Below are positions 19,901 through 29,021 of a DNA stretch of 64,000 nt, in pieces. The stretch comes from Pichia kudriavzevii (lineage: Eukaryota; Ascomycota; Pichiomycetes; Pichiales; Pichiaceae), in the NCBI RefSeq assembly GCF_003054445.1, contig NC_042506.1, positions 2,425,501 to 2,489,500 of the forward strand. The letters run 5' to 3'. Under the pieces are notes generated by a model. It ran no database searches. It saw only the letters and a program-made list of their open reading frames with translations, and was not told the origin of the DNA. Position 1 is the stretch's first letter, and each line of letters begins with the position of its first letter. The position numbers and the translations under genes are program-made.

Positions 19901-21640
19901 AGAAACCGGATCCACTCTAGCATTCCATTCTTCCATTTGGTCTTCAGTACAGGTTTCAGAGAATGCGGTCGAGAAGTCAATAGAAAACAGAACACTTTTG
20001 GACGGCTCATCTATAGTTAATGCGTACAATAAGAAAGTCTTATCGGTATTATCTTCATTGTTGACAAAGTAGAGTGGAATGCATTTTTGGTCTAATTTAA
20101 CCACATTCCACGTGTTGCCTTGATCAAGAGAGTAATTGATGTAATCAACAGCATGATCAATTTTGTTGTTAGTGAAATATTCCATTTTGGCAGGAACAGA
20201 TACAATTACATTACCGACATCACCAAAAGCGAAAATGACTGGATAATCTAAAACCTTTTTCCAGGTTAAACCTCCATCTCTGGAAATGAAAGTTTTGAGG
20301 TTTTCAAACTTCAAATCGAGGTATTTGCCAACATTTCCAACACCAAGAATAATACCAGGAGTTTCACCTGTGACAAAATGTCCATCACCAGACCTTTGGG
20401 TGACCCATCCTAAGTGCAATGAACATTCTTCGTCATTACTACAGCTCTCCGAATCTGTAATATTTAATAAGCTCCATGTTTTCCCATCATCATAAGTTAT
20501 TTTTGTTTTTGAGTCAAGGTGATGAAGGATATCCCGTTTTTCGATGTGCGCCGCTATCCAAACACCATCTACGTTTTCAACCTTACTAACCAACGCCATG
20601 CCAAACCTATTCGATAATACATTCCCAAATATTTTTTTGAAGTAAATGCCCTCGGAGTCAGACTTGTACATATCACCACTTTGAGATTGGCCACCATCAG
20701 ATCCATATCTAGATATGTATAACGCATCTGAGCCAGAATCTAGTATACTGATCATACCATGTCTATTTTCATCTTCAAAATGTGCTTTTCTGAACTGCAG
20801 TCCATCTTTAGAAGTGTACAAAGATGGCGAATCATTTAGAAATCTGTCTGTAGTCATGAGTAACATAACCAGTGAATTCTCGACACGAATATAGATTACA
20901 TTATTTTCATTAAAGTTTGAATCATCCACAGTCAAATAAGTTTTGAAAAAGTCAGTGGAAACAATGACTCTATCTTTCCTTACACCAAGTTCATTCGATT
21001 CACGGTCAATGCAAAGTATTGTTTCGTCTGCTCCTTCAGTGAAAAAAGGATTGATTTTCGTAAAAGTACACTCTCCTAAAAAATTGTCCCCCAAGGGAAC
21101 AGGCGCCGTTTTTAGCCCATCAAGAGAATAAAACATCTTCTCAAAAATTGTATCGTTTTCCTGAACCAGACATTTAAAAAGCATCTGTTCCTTGTTGACG
21201 TAATTAATCTGAGCGTTAACCATCAAAACTCTGTCAAACGGTATATCAAAGTAGCCCCAAGTTTCACCCTTATCAAAAGTGTAGAACTGGCGTTTGGTTG
21301 GCGTGAACGCCATTGCCACATTAGGGAAATAATCAAAAGTTTCAATTCTAGCAAAATTGGACAATGGGTTAGAATCAATAGACTCCCAGTTTAGCTCCAC
21401 TTTATTCCAAGTCTTACCCATGTCACGAGAAAGAAGAAGGTCATTATTGGTTGAAGTAATGATGTTAGGACTATCTTCGAATTGGAAAGTATTAAACCAG
21501 TTAATTGTCATATCAAAAGCTGTAGATGTAATTTCAGGTGACCATTGTTGCACATCCTCAGCGCTTGCTACTGGCCCAAGTTGCACCAGAATGCAAGCTA
21601 GCCCCAGAAAAATTCTTGCCAACCAGTAGGTAACATCCAT
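16985..21640 (-). CDS. PEP1: Vacuolar sorting receptor Vps10/Pep1 (sortilin family)
   Basis: This type I membrane receptor carries carboxypeptidase Y and other hydrolases from the late Golgi to endosomes. The 1551 residues start with a signal peptide (cut near residue 27). Two large VPS10 beta-propeller domains follow with repeated BNR/Asp-box motifs (SRDMGKTW, SRDGGLTW, TYDDGKTW, TADSGLTW). Each propeller is followed by a cysteine-rich region (CQCTEDDYEC, CECTREDYEC). A single transmembrane helix lies at about 1363-1385 (AMFWIMFVPFLAFAAALIIV). The ~165-residue cytosolic tail is acidic at its end. Length and order match S. cerevisiae Pep1 (1579 residues). POP8 lies next upstream in the same orientation. 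Confidence 0.96.
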   Translation of the reverse strand: MDVTYWLARIFLGLACILVQLGPVASAEDVQQWSPEITSTAFDMTINWFNTFQFEDSPNIITSTNNDLLLSRDMGKTWNKVELNWESIDSNPLSNFARIETFDYFPNVAMAFTPTKRQFYTFDKGETWGYFDIPFDRVLMVNAQINYVNKEQMLFKCLVQENDTIFEKMFYSLDGLKTAPVPLGDNFLGECTFTKINPFFTEGADETILCIDRESNELGVRKDRVIVSTDFFKTYLTVDDSNFNENNVIYIRVENSLVMLLMTTDRFLNDSPSLYTSKDGLQFRKAHFEDENRHGMISILDSGSDALYISRYGSDGGQSQSGDMYKSDSEGIYFKKIFGNVLSNRFGMALVSKVENVDGVWIAAHIEKRDILHHLDSKTKITYDDGKTWSLLNITDSESCSNDEECSLHLGWVTQRSGDGHFVTGETPGIILGVGNVGKYLDLKFENLKTFISRDGGLTWKKVLDYPVIFAFGDVGNVIVSVPAKMEYFTNNKIDHAVDYINYSLDQGNTWNVVKLDQKCIPLYFVNNEDNTDKTFLLYALTIDEPSKSVLFSIDFSTAFSETCTEDQMEEWNARVDPVSKQPVCVFGHSEKFMRRRIDAKCFVNRNYQDLNKIETPCQCTEDDYECNYGFIPGDDGECKPELVLLSSVCDNQNDRSITISSRRKIPGNLCEGGFAVDTNDYKLDCRVANDKKKQSAIDINLISFEEDIIYYQYLEKNITSTEVQDETLFVITASRKAYISFDSKSFDLLSDDRFLYIIQNNFWPDSVYLITENGLIFGSQDRGRSFSVVDAPHKSQGYSSYSMVFEKNNPRVYILISNINCDSSNNCDSYASITVDNGQSFSDILSGARNCIFADSVFEPSLNSIDLAEVICLQRSTGEIYGNLVSSTDRFVSTKTIFERAIGFAVSGNYMVVAVLNEDMSLTAYVSVNGKTFSPVRFPADINVQMQTAYTILDVNSNELFMHLTTFDAPGSEFGALLKANYNGTLFTTAINYVNRNKDAFVDYESVPTLEGISIVNVIMNPEEVKNGEQKKLVSKISYNDAATWYLLPPPIKDSEGKKLNCKGCSLHLHSYTERLDPARDTFSSASALGLMFGLGNVGNYLNANHGNDPNLVSLFFTADSGLTWREVAKGPHIWEFGDQGSILVIVETGKEVNNFKYSLDFGNSWIDYVFSENKYLVEDIATVPSDNSLKFILVVKDKGTSNSIFSVDFTNIYDRQCDFPVDFRKSLGDDYEYFVPQHLGSVDKCLFGHEKRYVRRKPDAKCFVGKSPLYEGTYINKNCECTREDYECDFNFELHIDGTCKLVKGLETRKGDEVCLDGSANEWWEATGYRKIPASTCEGGLVLDKWKVHACPGKKLERNGIGAWAMFWIMFVPFLAFAAALIIVYERGIRRNGGFGRLGEIRLDEGDNLQLIEENNVDKVVNAVIKFGVFSFQLMGKSFSFFTKILDRIRGRDSSYQHIGGMGAFFNDMVDDSHSLFDDLDNDEDAREIESFMNSANHDEFHDGSNNEFDDPIQNNFSESNEGYKDGGDEPPSGEASNSEFRLSEDEHE

Positions 21641-22591
21641 TTCTGTTCTTAGTGGCTATATATAATGGTGATATAGAAACAATTCCAGTAACAATGACTT
21701 CGTGAGATAATAAAATAGCGACCGCCCATTCAATTGAGACTTCAGATTTCAAAAAATACAACTTTACACCTTGTCCTGACTATTACCGAGCAACAAAATC
21801 ATAGCTTACTTACGGTGACTTTTTTTTCCTCAATTAGTTCAACACATCAGGAGTCACAAAACTTTTGAAAAAAAAGCTCTTACATATACTGTTCTTGCAC
21901 CCATTTTGAATTGATGACATATTTAACTGTTTGACGCTATACCCTAATAATTTCAGAAATAAAATGTTTGGGAACCGTAAAACAACCACTATAAAAAAAA
22001 TACATTTGATTAGAATATAAGACCTATAAGAGTAAGAAGGGACCTTTATATCTGCAAATGTGGAAGATGTGTTTGCTAAAAAAAAGTGTCATCTAGCGGG
22101 CGGTTCAAATACTCATGTATAGTAAGGCACAACATCTCCCCTCTATACCCTACATCCATTCAAATATTTTCTATTGGATTACTAACTGGGATGTAGCTGA
22201 GACTTTTTTTTTTTTCGAAGAACTAAAAGTATGATAACTTAAGAACATGAACTATGATAAGTATGAAGCAACATTCATGTTCTTAAGTTATATATTTAGC
22301 TTCCATAGTAAAATAACTGACCTTACCTGCTTGGCAAGGACAGTGCTTGGAAATTTGAATCATAATTCGAATGAAGAATTAGAGAAATTGATAAAAATCT
22401 CCATAACACAGTAACTTTCTCCTACTTTGAAGGTTGAATACCTCTGTATTTCATAGGTATATCAAGTTCCTAATGGTATACTATACTATATGCAAACTAG
22501 GGTCAGTTAAAGAAAAGTATGATACAGTTGACTCCAGCACTTGTGCGTTATCAAGCGCCATATTAGTCAGTCAAATGCATTAGTTAAATCT
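21641..22591. promoter_or_regulatory. VPS10 promoter / POP8 3' flank, with inverted repeat
   Basis: This 951-bp stretch has no open frame worth calling. It contains a run of 13 T at about 22204-22215 and a perfect 18-bp inverted repeat at 22234-22291 (listed separately). A TACTAAC at 22180-22186 has no exon near it. A B-box-like GGTTCAAATAC near 22101 lacks a matching A box, so no tRNA is called. Confidence 0.5.
22234..22291. repeat. Perfect 18-bp inverted repeat (hairpin)
   Basis: The arm at 22234-22251 reads ATAACTTAAGAACATGAA, and 22274-22291 is its exact reverse complement. The loop is 22 nt. Read from the minus strand it would form a strong stem-loop in the POP8 3' region, about 300 nt past the POP8 stop. 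It could act in RNA 3'-end formation, be part of a small RNA, or be a relic of a short inverted-repeat element. The sequence does not decide between these. Confidence 0.85.
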
Positions 22592-23010
22592 TTACATTTT
22601 TGTAGTAACAACACCCTGCAAGGAAACGCTTTTTCCTATTACCCTAATACTACCATCTAGATCGCAGAGGTCGCCTGCTGATATACACTCCGCAAACATT
22701 TGCCTATCCGGAAATGGGACACGCACAATAGTTTCACTATCATTAATGGTGCCATTTGAAAGCACATCAAAATCTATAGCCTCTCCGAATACGCCTCTTA
22801 GTTGTTGTAAACATTTCAAAATGGATAGTTTCCATGTAGTTGGATCTGGGTGTACATTCTTGTATGATACACTGTAAAAGTTTATCCCGAAACTGTTAGT
22901 ACTCAATGCCAATGCAAGCCTTCAGTTTGTGATATATATACGTACAACTCAAGCCGAAAATAATACCATTGGCTATTTCTCACTCTTAGCTGCCACTCAC
23001 TCTCGTTCAT
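22592..23010 (-). CDS. POP8: RNase P/MRP subunit Pop8, spliced
   Basis: Pop8 is a small protein subunit of nuclear RNase P and RNase MRP, which process pre-tRNA 5' ends and pre-rRNA. The long open frame has no good ATG at its 5' end (it begins with TTG). A TACTAAC branchpoint and a TTTTACAG 3' splice site lie inside its first codons. Joining exon 1 (23010-22946) to exon 2 (22871-22592) gives a 114-residue protein starting MNESEWQLRVRNSQWYYFRL. The QWYYFRLEFVS segment and GVFGEAIDFDVL match S. cerevisiae Pop8 (EWQYFKLSITS, GIFGEGVEYSFL, from memory), whose gene also has an intron. POP8 and PEP1 are also neighbours in S. cerevisiae. Confidence 0.82.
22872..22945 (-). other. POP8: POP8 intron (74 nt)
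   Basis: The 5' splice site is GTACGT (from 22945 downward), a minor but known yeast variant. The branchpoint TACTAAC occupies 22901-22895. The 3' site is TTTTACAG, ending at 22872, about 23 nt past the branchpoint. Splicing keeps the frame with phase 2 at the junction. Confidence 0.82.
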
Positions 23011-23192
23011 GTTTTGTCAGCATATAACGTGGCCGTTTCAAAAGGGTAGTAATGTTTGTTCCGCAAAATCATTTTACGAAGGAAAATCAAAACATTTTTT
23101 TTTCACTTTGACAATTTTTATGCTACAGCCGCTTATACATATAGAATAAAAATAGAAGGATATACATATACCAAGAAAAAATAAATGACAGG

Positions 23193-25691
23193 TTATTCTT
23201 CAAAAACACGATGGTGTTCTAGAACATTATCCTTAGTTACATTAAATGCAGCCTCAAAAATGGATGTTACTATCACATCCCATTCGAGAGTTATGAATCT
23301 TTGGGATGATTTCTCACAAACCTTAGTAAAATGTTCCCTGGTTCTAGACTCATTTGAGCCACAAATCAAAATTGAGACATCAGATTTCCCCAATATTTTT
23401 ACCGTTTTATTTGAAACAGCAACTTTAGAATTGTCTTTAAAGTTATTGAGTGTCTTTGCCCCATACGACTTGAGTATACTCTTCACCGCGTCAAAACCAC
23501 CTGCTATACCGGAGGAGATGTTGAACTCAAAACCATCAAATAAACCTTCTCTGGATCTTTTCATGTAACCTACAGCTTCAACCATAGTAGTCCCGCTTTG
23601 GAAGAGCCTTTTTGAAACAACATCTTTTTCATAATTGATGTGCTGCCATATACTATATTTTTCAATCTTGGGAGCTATCGAGTTAAAGTCACCAATTTTT
23701 TTGACGCTATCAAGGGTACCCAAAACATCAGTTAAAAATAAAGGTTCAATAAAATAGAGAGGATCATGAGAAAGTGCAGTTATAAACTTTTGAGTCCGTA
23801 ATAAACTTGGTGCAATAATGCAGTTCAGATTTTTGGTAGGATTTTCTATGATTGTGATGCCAATTTTTTTTAATTCTTTTTTATCGGAAGAAGAGATGGA
23901 TATATTCGAACCAGTTACTATCGCAACAATATCATAAGGTTTCGACTGTTGAGTGGATTTATTAGTAGCTTGTTTTTTTCTTAGTGTCACAGTGAAATCT
24001 GTTTCAGCAGTTCTTTTCCCTTTACTAGTATCTTCAAGCACAATAGGTTCATCTGGAATTTCCCATATCTTTTGATCCAATCCAGTCGATTTGTTTTCAG
24101 GTTGGAGTTTTTCAACATCTTGTATATCTGTTAGTGCATTGTCTTCAATGCATGCTGGGACAGTATATTTCCTTTTGTTTTCAGATGTTGTGCGTGTCAC
24201 AGTGTTCGATGTATTTGAAAATAAAGGACCTCCCTTATTTTCTTTAGCATCTGATGTCTTGGTTTCTTCTGAGTCTTTTAGCAGAGTAAGCAATTGATCA
24301 ACTTGTTTAGAAGTGTTCACTTCCGAATTAGCTGTTGCCACTTCGCCCTCTACGTTTGCATCATAGTTTGTACCACTTAAACATAGTGGTTCTTTCATAC
24401 TAACTTGGGTTGTTAGCCCGCTGTCAATAACTTGAACTTCCCTATTAAGCACATCATCAGTTGGTATCACAGCTTTTGAAAATCCATTAAATTTGCAATC
24501 ACCTATGAACCGAATATTTTCATCAATCCTAGGCAATTTTCCATATCCATCTTCATCTAGCAATTCCCAGTTCATGAAGCAGTCTTCAATCCACGTGTGG
24601 TTGACAACTTTTATGTTCCATAATTTAGCATATTCATATTTTTTGCCAACTGAGGAAGCTGCAATAAGGTGTGTTCCTGATGCTTTCAAATTTTTGTTAC
24701 ATTTGCCCCCCATACGTGTAATTAGCTCCTCAATGTAATACCTTGCATCTCCCGTATAATTCGTTATCGAAAAAAGCAAATGCTTCATACCTAGTATAGG
24801 TGTTTTAGGATGGGGAAAATAGAGTAATGAATCTTTGGAGAGGGTTGTAGACTTTTCTTTGAATAATGCTAATAGGTAATCAAAAGACCGTTGCTTGATG
24901 GCCACATTTGCATCATAAAACCTAGTAATGATAAGCTCTGGGGCTTCCTCACATTCTAAGTTAGTGAATAAATCACTCAGATCACCAGCACATTTAAATT
25001 TTAAACCTTTTACAAATTCAGGTATATCTATGTTTTGCTTTTTTTTCCTACTATCTAAACTATAGTCATCTTCGGAAAGTAGTTGGCCAAGAAGAATTGA
25101 ATCAGTCACCCAATTTGGTGAAACTATATGAATGTTAACGCCTTCAGTGTTTACCTCGTTATATGCTTTTATCATTTTAGTGCTGTCATCACTTGAATCT
25201 AACGATATTAGGTGAGTCAATGTTTTCTTTAGCTCATGAGAAAATGTACCACCAAAAGTCTTCACCGAGGCCTCCATAAAACATGCCAAATCGTCGTTTA
25301 AAGATGAAGTTGTAGCCAGGGAGACACATCTGAAGAAATTCCTCGGATCAGGAGAGAATGGTTTTGTAGATGCCACGCTTTTCTTTTTGACTGACAAATG
25401 CAACCATTCTGATGTAACAACAGGTATTAACAACTCATCTGTAAGGACTTTATACTGTGGGAAATCAATACTATTTGAGATAACATGGGTGTATTGAGCT
25501 AGTTCTTTTTTGTTTAACAACTGGACCGAATTAAAATCTTGAACATCAAACACCTCACTAATATCGTGCGGAATCAAAGGGTCTAAGATTGTCTTCAAAC
25601 TTTCGATCTCTTTATGATCAAGACCTGTCTTGTCATTTTTGATGACTAACAATTTGATGTGATCAGCTAACGGTCTCCCCACTATTTTCAT
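23193..25691 (-). CDS. RTT107: Multi-BRCT DNA-damage scaffold Rtt107
   Basis: Rtt107 is a scaffold that binds phosphorylated H2A and the Slx4, Smc5/6 and Rtt101 complexes at damaged replication forks. The 832-residue protein has an N-terminal BRCT array (HVISNSIDFPQYKVL, LLIPVVTSEWLHLSVK, then TWIEDCFMNW near 370). A polar linker at about 420-590 follows. A C-terminal BRCT pair includes LNCIIAPSLLRTQKFITAL and ends in ITLEWDVIVTSIFE. These motifs line up with S. cerevisiae Rtt107 (1070 residues) rather than with Dpb11, so the linker is shorter here. It is divergent from CLF1 across 146 bp that hold an ACGCGT site. Confidence 0.87.
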   Translation of the reverse strand: MKIVGRPLADHIKLLVIKNDKTGLDHKEIESLKTILDPLIPHDISEVFDVQDFNSVQLLNKKELAQYTHVISNSIDFPQYKVLTDELLIPVVTSEWLHLSVKKKSVASTKPFSPDPRNFFRCVSLATTSSLNDDLACFMEASVKTFGGTFSHELKKTLTHLISLDSSDDSTKMIKAYNEVNTEGVNIHIVSPNWVTDSILLGQLLSEDDYSLDSRKKKQNIDIPEFVKGLKFKCAGDLSDLFTNLECEEAPELIITRFYDANVAIKQRSFDYLLALFKEKSTTLSKDSLLYFPHPKTPILGMKHLLFSITNYTGDARYYIEELITRMGGKCNKNLKASGTHLIAASSVGKKYEYAKLWNIKVVNHTWIEDCFMNWELLDEDGYGKLPRIDENIRFIGDCKFNGFSKAVIPTDDVLNREVQVIDSGLTTQVSMKEPLCLSGTNYDANVEGEVATANSEVNTSKQVDQLLTLLKDSEETKTSDAKENKGGPLFSNTSNTVTRTTSENKRKYTVPACIEDNALTDIQDVEKLQPENKSTGLDQKIWEIPDEPIVLEDTSKGKRTAETDFTVTLRKKQATNKSTQQSKPYDIVAIVTGSNISISSSDKKELKKIGITIIENPTKNLNCIIAPSLLRTQKFITALSHDPLYFIEPLFLTDVLGTLDSVKKIGDFNSIAPKIEKYSIWQHINYEKDVVSKRLFQSGTTMVEAVGYMKRSREGLFDGFEFNISSGIAGGFDAVKSILKSYGAKTLNNFKDNSKVAVSNKTVKILGKSDVSILICGSNESRTREHFTKVCEKSSQRFITLEWDVIVTSIFEAAFNVTKDNVLEHHRVFEE

Positions 25692-25749
25692 TGCCTAACC
25701 AACTAAAAAAGAAACAAACTAGACACTATTCTTATTTTATGTGTAGACA

Positions 25750-25755
25750 ACGCGT
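25750..25755. promoter_or_regulatory. MCB-type hexamer ACGCGT in the RTT107/CLF1 promoter
   Basis: ACGCGT is the core of the MluI cell-cycle box bound by MBF at G1/S genes. It sits 59 bp upstream of the RTT107 start in a 146-bp divergent promoter. S-phase expression would suit RTT107, but function is inferred from the motif alone. Confidence 0.4.
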
Positions 25756-25837
25756 TAAAATTTTCAAAATGATTTCTTTGTTTTGAAACAGTCATTTTTT
25801 TCTGTTTAGTCTTTATTAAACAGCTGAACTACCAAAT

Positions 25838-28018
25838 ATGCTTAAACGAGAGAGTAACGATGGACAATTTACAGCATCAAAGTTATTACAAAGTGCATAT
25901 GAGTCTTCCAAACATGATTTGAAAGTTGCAGATTTCAAAATCACAGATTTGGAAGAACTTCACTATATGCAACGTCGTAAAAGAACAGAGTTCGAGAATG
26001 CAATCCGTCGAAATAGGTTTAATTTTGGACAATGGATGCGATATGCTCAATTTGAGATTGACCAAAAGGATTATGCGAGAGCAAGATCGGTGTTTGAGCG
26101 TGCAATAGAAGTCGATTACAAAAATGTTCCACTCTGGATAAGATATATTCAATCGGAGATTAAGTTAAAAAACATTAATCATGCACGTAATTTGCTTGAA
26201 CGTGCTATCAAGTTGCTTCCCCGGATAGACAAGTTTTGGTATCTGTACGTCACTATAGAGGAGAGTATAGGTAACGTTACAGCTGTTTCACATATATTTG
26301 ATAAATGGCTGAACTGGAAACCTAATAAGGACGTGTGGCTACATTATCTAGAGTTCGAGGAAAGATATGAAGAATACGAAGAAGAAAGATTGATATTTGA
26401 GAAATTTGTTAAAGAGTTCAATGATTCTGACTCTTGGCTCAGGTGGGTACAATTTGAGAAAACCCATGGTGATGAGATCAATGTTGGTAATGTATTCAAG
26501 CTGGGAGTTAAATCACTGCATTCTGTCAATCGGTTAGATTCTCAGTTTCTTATAAGTTGGATCAGATTTCAATATTCATTGAAACAGGCTGATAACGTAA
26601 AACAGTTGTATGAGTTTGGTTATGATGCATTAAATAGAGAAGAAGCAAACAAGTTACAAAAATTTGAAACCGATTTCCAAAAAAAGTATGGTCTAGATAG
26701 TGCAAGTCTTGACCAACTTGTGTTGTTAAAGAGAAAAGTTACGTATGAAGAAAAATTAGAGCAGGACAAGCAAGATTGGTCTACTTGGTGGTTGTATCTG
26801 TCTCTTTTAATAGACACTTTGAAAGTCCCAAATGATGAAGTTATTGAAAAATTCAAAGTCTGTATGTCTACACAACCACAAAGCTTTAAGGTAAGCGAAT
26901 GGTGCGGATATTGGTACATATGCAAGCGATATTTACTATTTGTGGAGTTTGAGGTTGGTTCTGTTGATGATAGTCGTTCCATCTATTCTGAATTGATAAA
27001 GACTATACCACATAAAAACATGTTTCTGTTTGACTTCTGGAAAAACATTGCTGAATTTGAACTTAGAAATGGTGATTTGGCTCATATGAGGAAAGTTTTA
27101 GGTCAAGGTATTGGTTTCACCGAAAATGAAGAGATCATCAAATACTACATATCAATCGAGCTACGATTAAAATATTTTGACAGAGCAAGGAAATTGTACA
27201 ATAAACTGATTGAACTTTTTCCCGATAAGTATAAAAATTGGATAGAATATTTTGATTTTGAAGAAAGTCTAGGTAATGAACTACGAAGTTTTTCAATTTT
27301 AGAAGTTGCAGTATTTGAGAACTTTTTGGATAATAAGGCCAAACTTAAATTAATCAGAAACACAATCGATAAAGTGACAGAGAATTATAATTTCAGACTT
27401 GCGAGGCGCCTCTTGGATTATAAGGTAACCATTGGGAACGTGAATGCTAAAATCGAACGAAGTCTGCTTGAACTGAAAATCCCAAGTGAGGATCAAATAA
27501 GGGAATATGGAAGTAATGCGGAGGTGGAATTTACAATTGACGAGAGTGTTAAAAACAGGGTCAGAAAAGAGTATGAACGGTTTTTGAGTGGGCTGAAGGA
27601 AAATGCACATGATCGGATAGTTATGCTTGAATCTCTCAAAAGGTTCGAACAGGAATATGGCGACGAGGAGAAAGTGAAGCAAGTTGAAGCCAGACTTCCA
27701 AGGATAATCAGAAGAGTCAAAGACGGTGAAGATTGCAAGGAAGAGATCATAGAGTATATTTTCCCAGAAGATGAGAATGAAATTCAACAGCAAGTCGAGG
27801 AGTTTAAAAATGCATTTTTACAAGACGAACAAGAAGATGAAGAAGAAGTAGATGAAGGAGGCAGAAAGGACGACGTCGAAGATGGGGACGAAGACGAAGA
27901 TGAAGAAGGAGGAGAAAGAGATGAAGAAGAGAATCAAAGCCGAATAGAAAGAAGGGAAACGAAAGAGAGAAAGTCCTTCAGATCCCGTTTTGAATCCAGT
28001 TCTGAAGATGAAGCATGA
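25838..28018 (+). CDS. CLF1: Splicing factor Clf1 (Syf3), HAT-repeat protein
   Basis: Clf1 is the crooked-neck homologue in the Prp19-associated (NTC) complex, a scaffold for spliceosome activation. The protein has 726 residues (S. cerevisiae 687). Nearly all of residues 40-600 are tandem HAT repeats, each with conserved W and E/R positions (WMRYAQFE, LWIRYIQSE, VWLHYLEFEERYEEYEE, NWIEYFDFEESLGN). The entry segment RKRTEFENAIRRNRFNFGQW is typical of the family. The last ~90 residues are an acidic low-complexity tail (EDEEEVDEGG). Confidence 0.95.
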   Translation: MLKRESNDGQFTASKLLQSAYESSKHDLKVADFKITDLEELHYMQRRKRTEFENAIRRNRFNFGQWMRYAQFEIDQKDYARARSVFERAIEVDYKNVPLWIRYIQSEIKLKNINHARNLLERAIKLLPRIDKFWYLYVTIEESIGNVTAVSHIFDKWLNWKPNKDVWLHYLEFEERYEEYEEERLIFEKFVKEFNDSDSWLRWVQFEKTHGDEINVGNVFKLGVKSLHSVNRLDSQFLISWIRFQYSLKQADNVKQLYEFGYDALNREEANKLQKFETDFQKKYGLDSASLDQLVLLKRKVTYEEKLEQDKQDWSTWWLYLSLLIDTLKVPNDEVIEKFKVCMSTQPQSFKVSEWCGYWYICKRYLLFVEFEVGSVDDSRSIYSELIKTIPHKNMFLFDFWKNIAEFELRNGDLAHMRKVLGQGIGFTENEEIIKYYISIELRLKYFDRARKLYNKLIELFPDKYKNWIEYFDFEESLGNELRSFSILEVAVFENFLDNKAKLKLIRNTIDKVTENYNFRLARRLLDYKVTIGNVNAKIERSLLELKIPSEDQIREYGSNAEVEFTIDESVKNRVRKEYERFLSGLKENAHDRIVMLESLKRFEQEYGDEEKVKQVEARLPRIIRRVKDGEDCKEEIIEYIFPEDENEIQQQVEEFKNAFLQDEQEDEEEVDEGGRKDDVEDGDEDEDEEGGERDEEENQSRIERRETKERKSFRSRFESSSEDEA

Positions 28019-28133
28019 GACTATCAGTTATTCAAGTAGTTCAGTTAATTCGGGGCCTAGCTTAACTTGCCAGTTAAATAAGGAAGGGCATCAAAAATAC
28101 AATACGTGGAAACAATAGAGTAGGTTTATACAT

Positions 28134-28982
28134 TTATAGCTTAGCAAGTAGTTTCTCCTTTAACAAATCAGGATACATGTCTGTTGTATTGAAATTGCCC
28201 ATATGCCAAAACCCGCCATCTACAACCACGATTGAACCAGTGATCCAATCTGCTGCTGGACTAAATAGGAAGACAGTGGCATTGGCAATATCCCTTGTCT
28301 CTCCTAACCGTTGCAACGGAATCTTTGACTGGAATTTTCTTTTATTTGGGACCAACTTATTGAAGCCCTCTGTTCCACCAATAGGTCCTGGGGCAATGCA
28401 ATTGCACCTAATTCCCAAAGGACCAAACTCAACAGCCAAAGCATTGGACAATGCATCTATACCTGCCTTTGCAGCCCCCACGTGAGATTGAAAGGGAACA
28501 CCATAATAATGCAACGTGGCCGACACAAAAATTACAGAGCCCTTATTAGCAACCAACTCCTTATAACACGCCTTGACAGTATTGAAGGAACCAATGAGGT
28601 CAATATCAACCACCGATTTGAATGCATTGGCGGACATGTGATTAAAATCAGAGAGGAAATTCCCCGCTGCCCCACAAATGACAAAATCAATTCGGCCTAG
28701 TTGTTCAACTGTTCTATCCGCAACACCCTTCATGGACTCTATACTTCTGACATCACAATCGCCAATTCCAATGACCTTCGAACCAGTACTTAAACCTTCC
28801 AATATTTTGACCACTTGGCCAACTTGTCGGGTGTCTCTACCAACAATAGAGACATCGCATCCCAACTTCATAAGGGCTGCAGCCTGTTGTCTACATATTG
28901 TGCCCGACCCACCTGTAATAAGAGCCACTTTTCCTTTAAAGAGGCCTTCCCTCCATACGTTGGTATAGTTGTAGTTTTGCAT
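28134..28982 (-). CDS. SPS19: Peroxisomal 2,4-dienoyl-CoA reductase Sps19
   Basis: This enzyme reduces 2,4-dienoyl-CoA with NADPH so that unsaturated fatty acids with even-numbered double bonds can enter peroxisomal beta-oxidation. The 282-residue short-chain dehydrogenase has the nucleotide motif TGGSGTICRQ, then the CGAAGNF loop. The catalytic region is SATLHYYG...AAKAGIDAL, and IAPGPIGGTEG is typical of dienoyl-CoA reductases. The last three residues, AKL, are a type 1 peroxisomal targeting signal. The start is the ATG at 28982; upstream the frame runs through a low-complexity repeat. The PSY2 stop is only 106 bp upstream. Confidence 0.93.
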   Translation of the reverse strand: MQNYNYTNVWREGLFKGKVALITGGSGTICRQQAAALMKLGCDVSIVGRDTRQVGQVVKILEGLSTGSKVIGIGDCDVRSIESMKGVADRTVEQLGRIDFVICGAAGNFLSDFNHMSANAFKSVVDIDLIGSFNTVKACYKELVANKGSVIFVSATLHYYGVPFQSHVGAAKAGIDALSNALAVEFGPLGIRCNCIAPGPIGGTEGFNKLVPNKRKFQSKIPLQRLGETRDIANATVFLFSPAADWITGSIVVVDGGFWHMGNFNTTDMYPDLLKEKLLAKL

Positions 28983-29021
28983 CTTGTTATTCTCTGAATG
29001 AAGAAAAAAAAGAAAAAAAAG

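Noticed and set aside
22090-22120. B-box-like GGTTCAAATAC suggesting a tRNA
   Set aside because: No A box or cloverleaf can be formed upstream.
22180-22186. TACTAAC on the plus strand as an intron branchpoint
   Set aside because: No plus-strand coding exon lies on either side.
23193-25691. Dpb11 as the identity of the multi-BRCT protein
   Set aside because: The N-terminal HVISNSIDFP/LLIPVV and C-terminal LNCIIAP/LLRTQKF motifs follow Rtt107.
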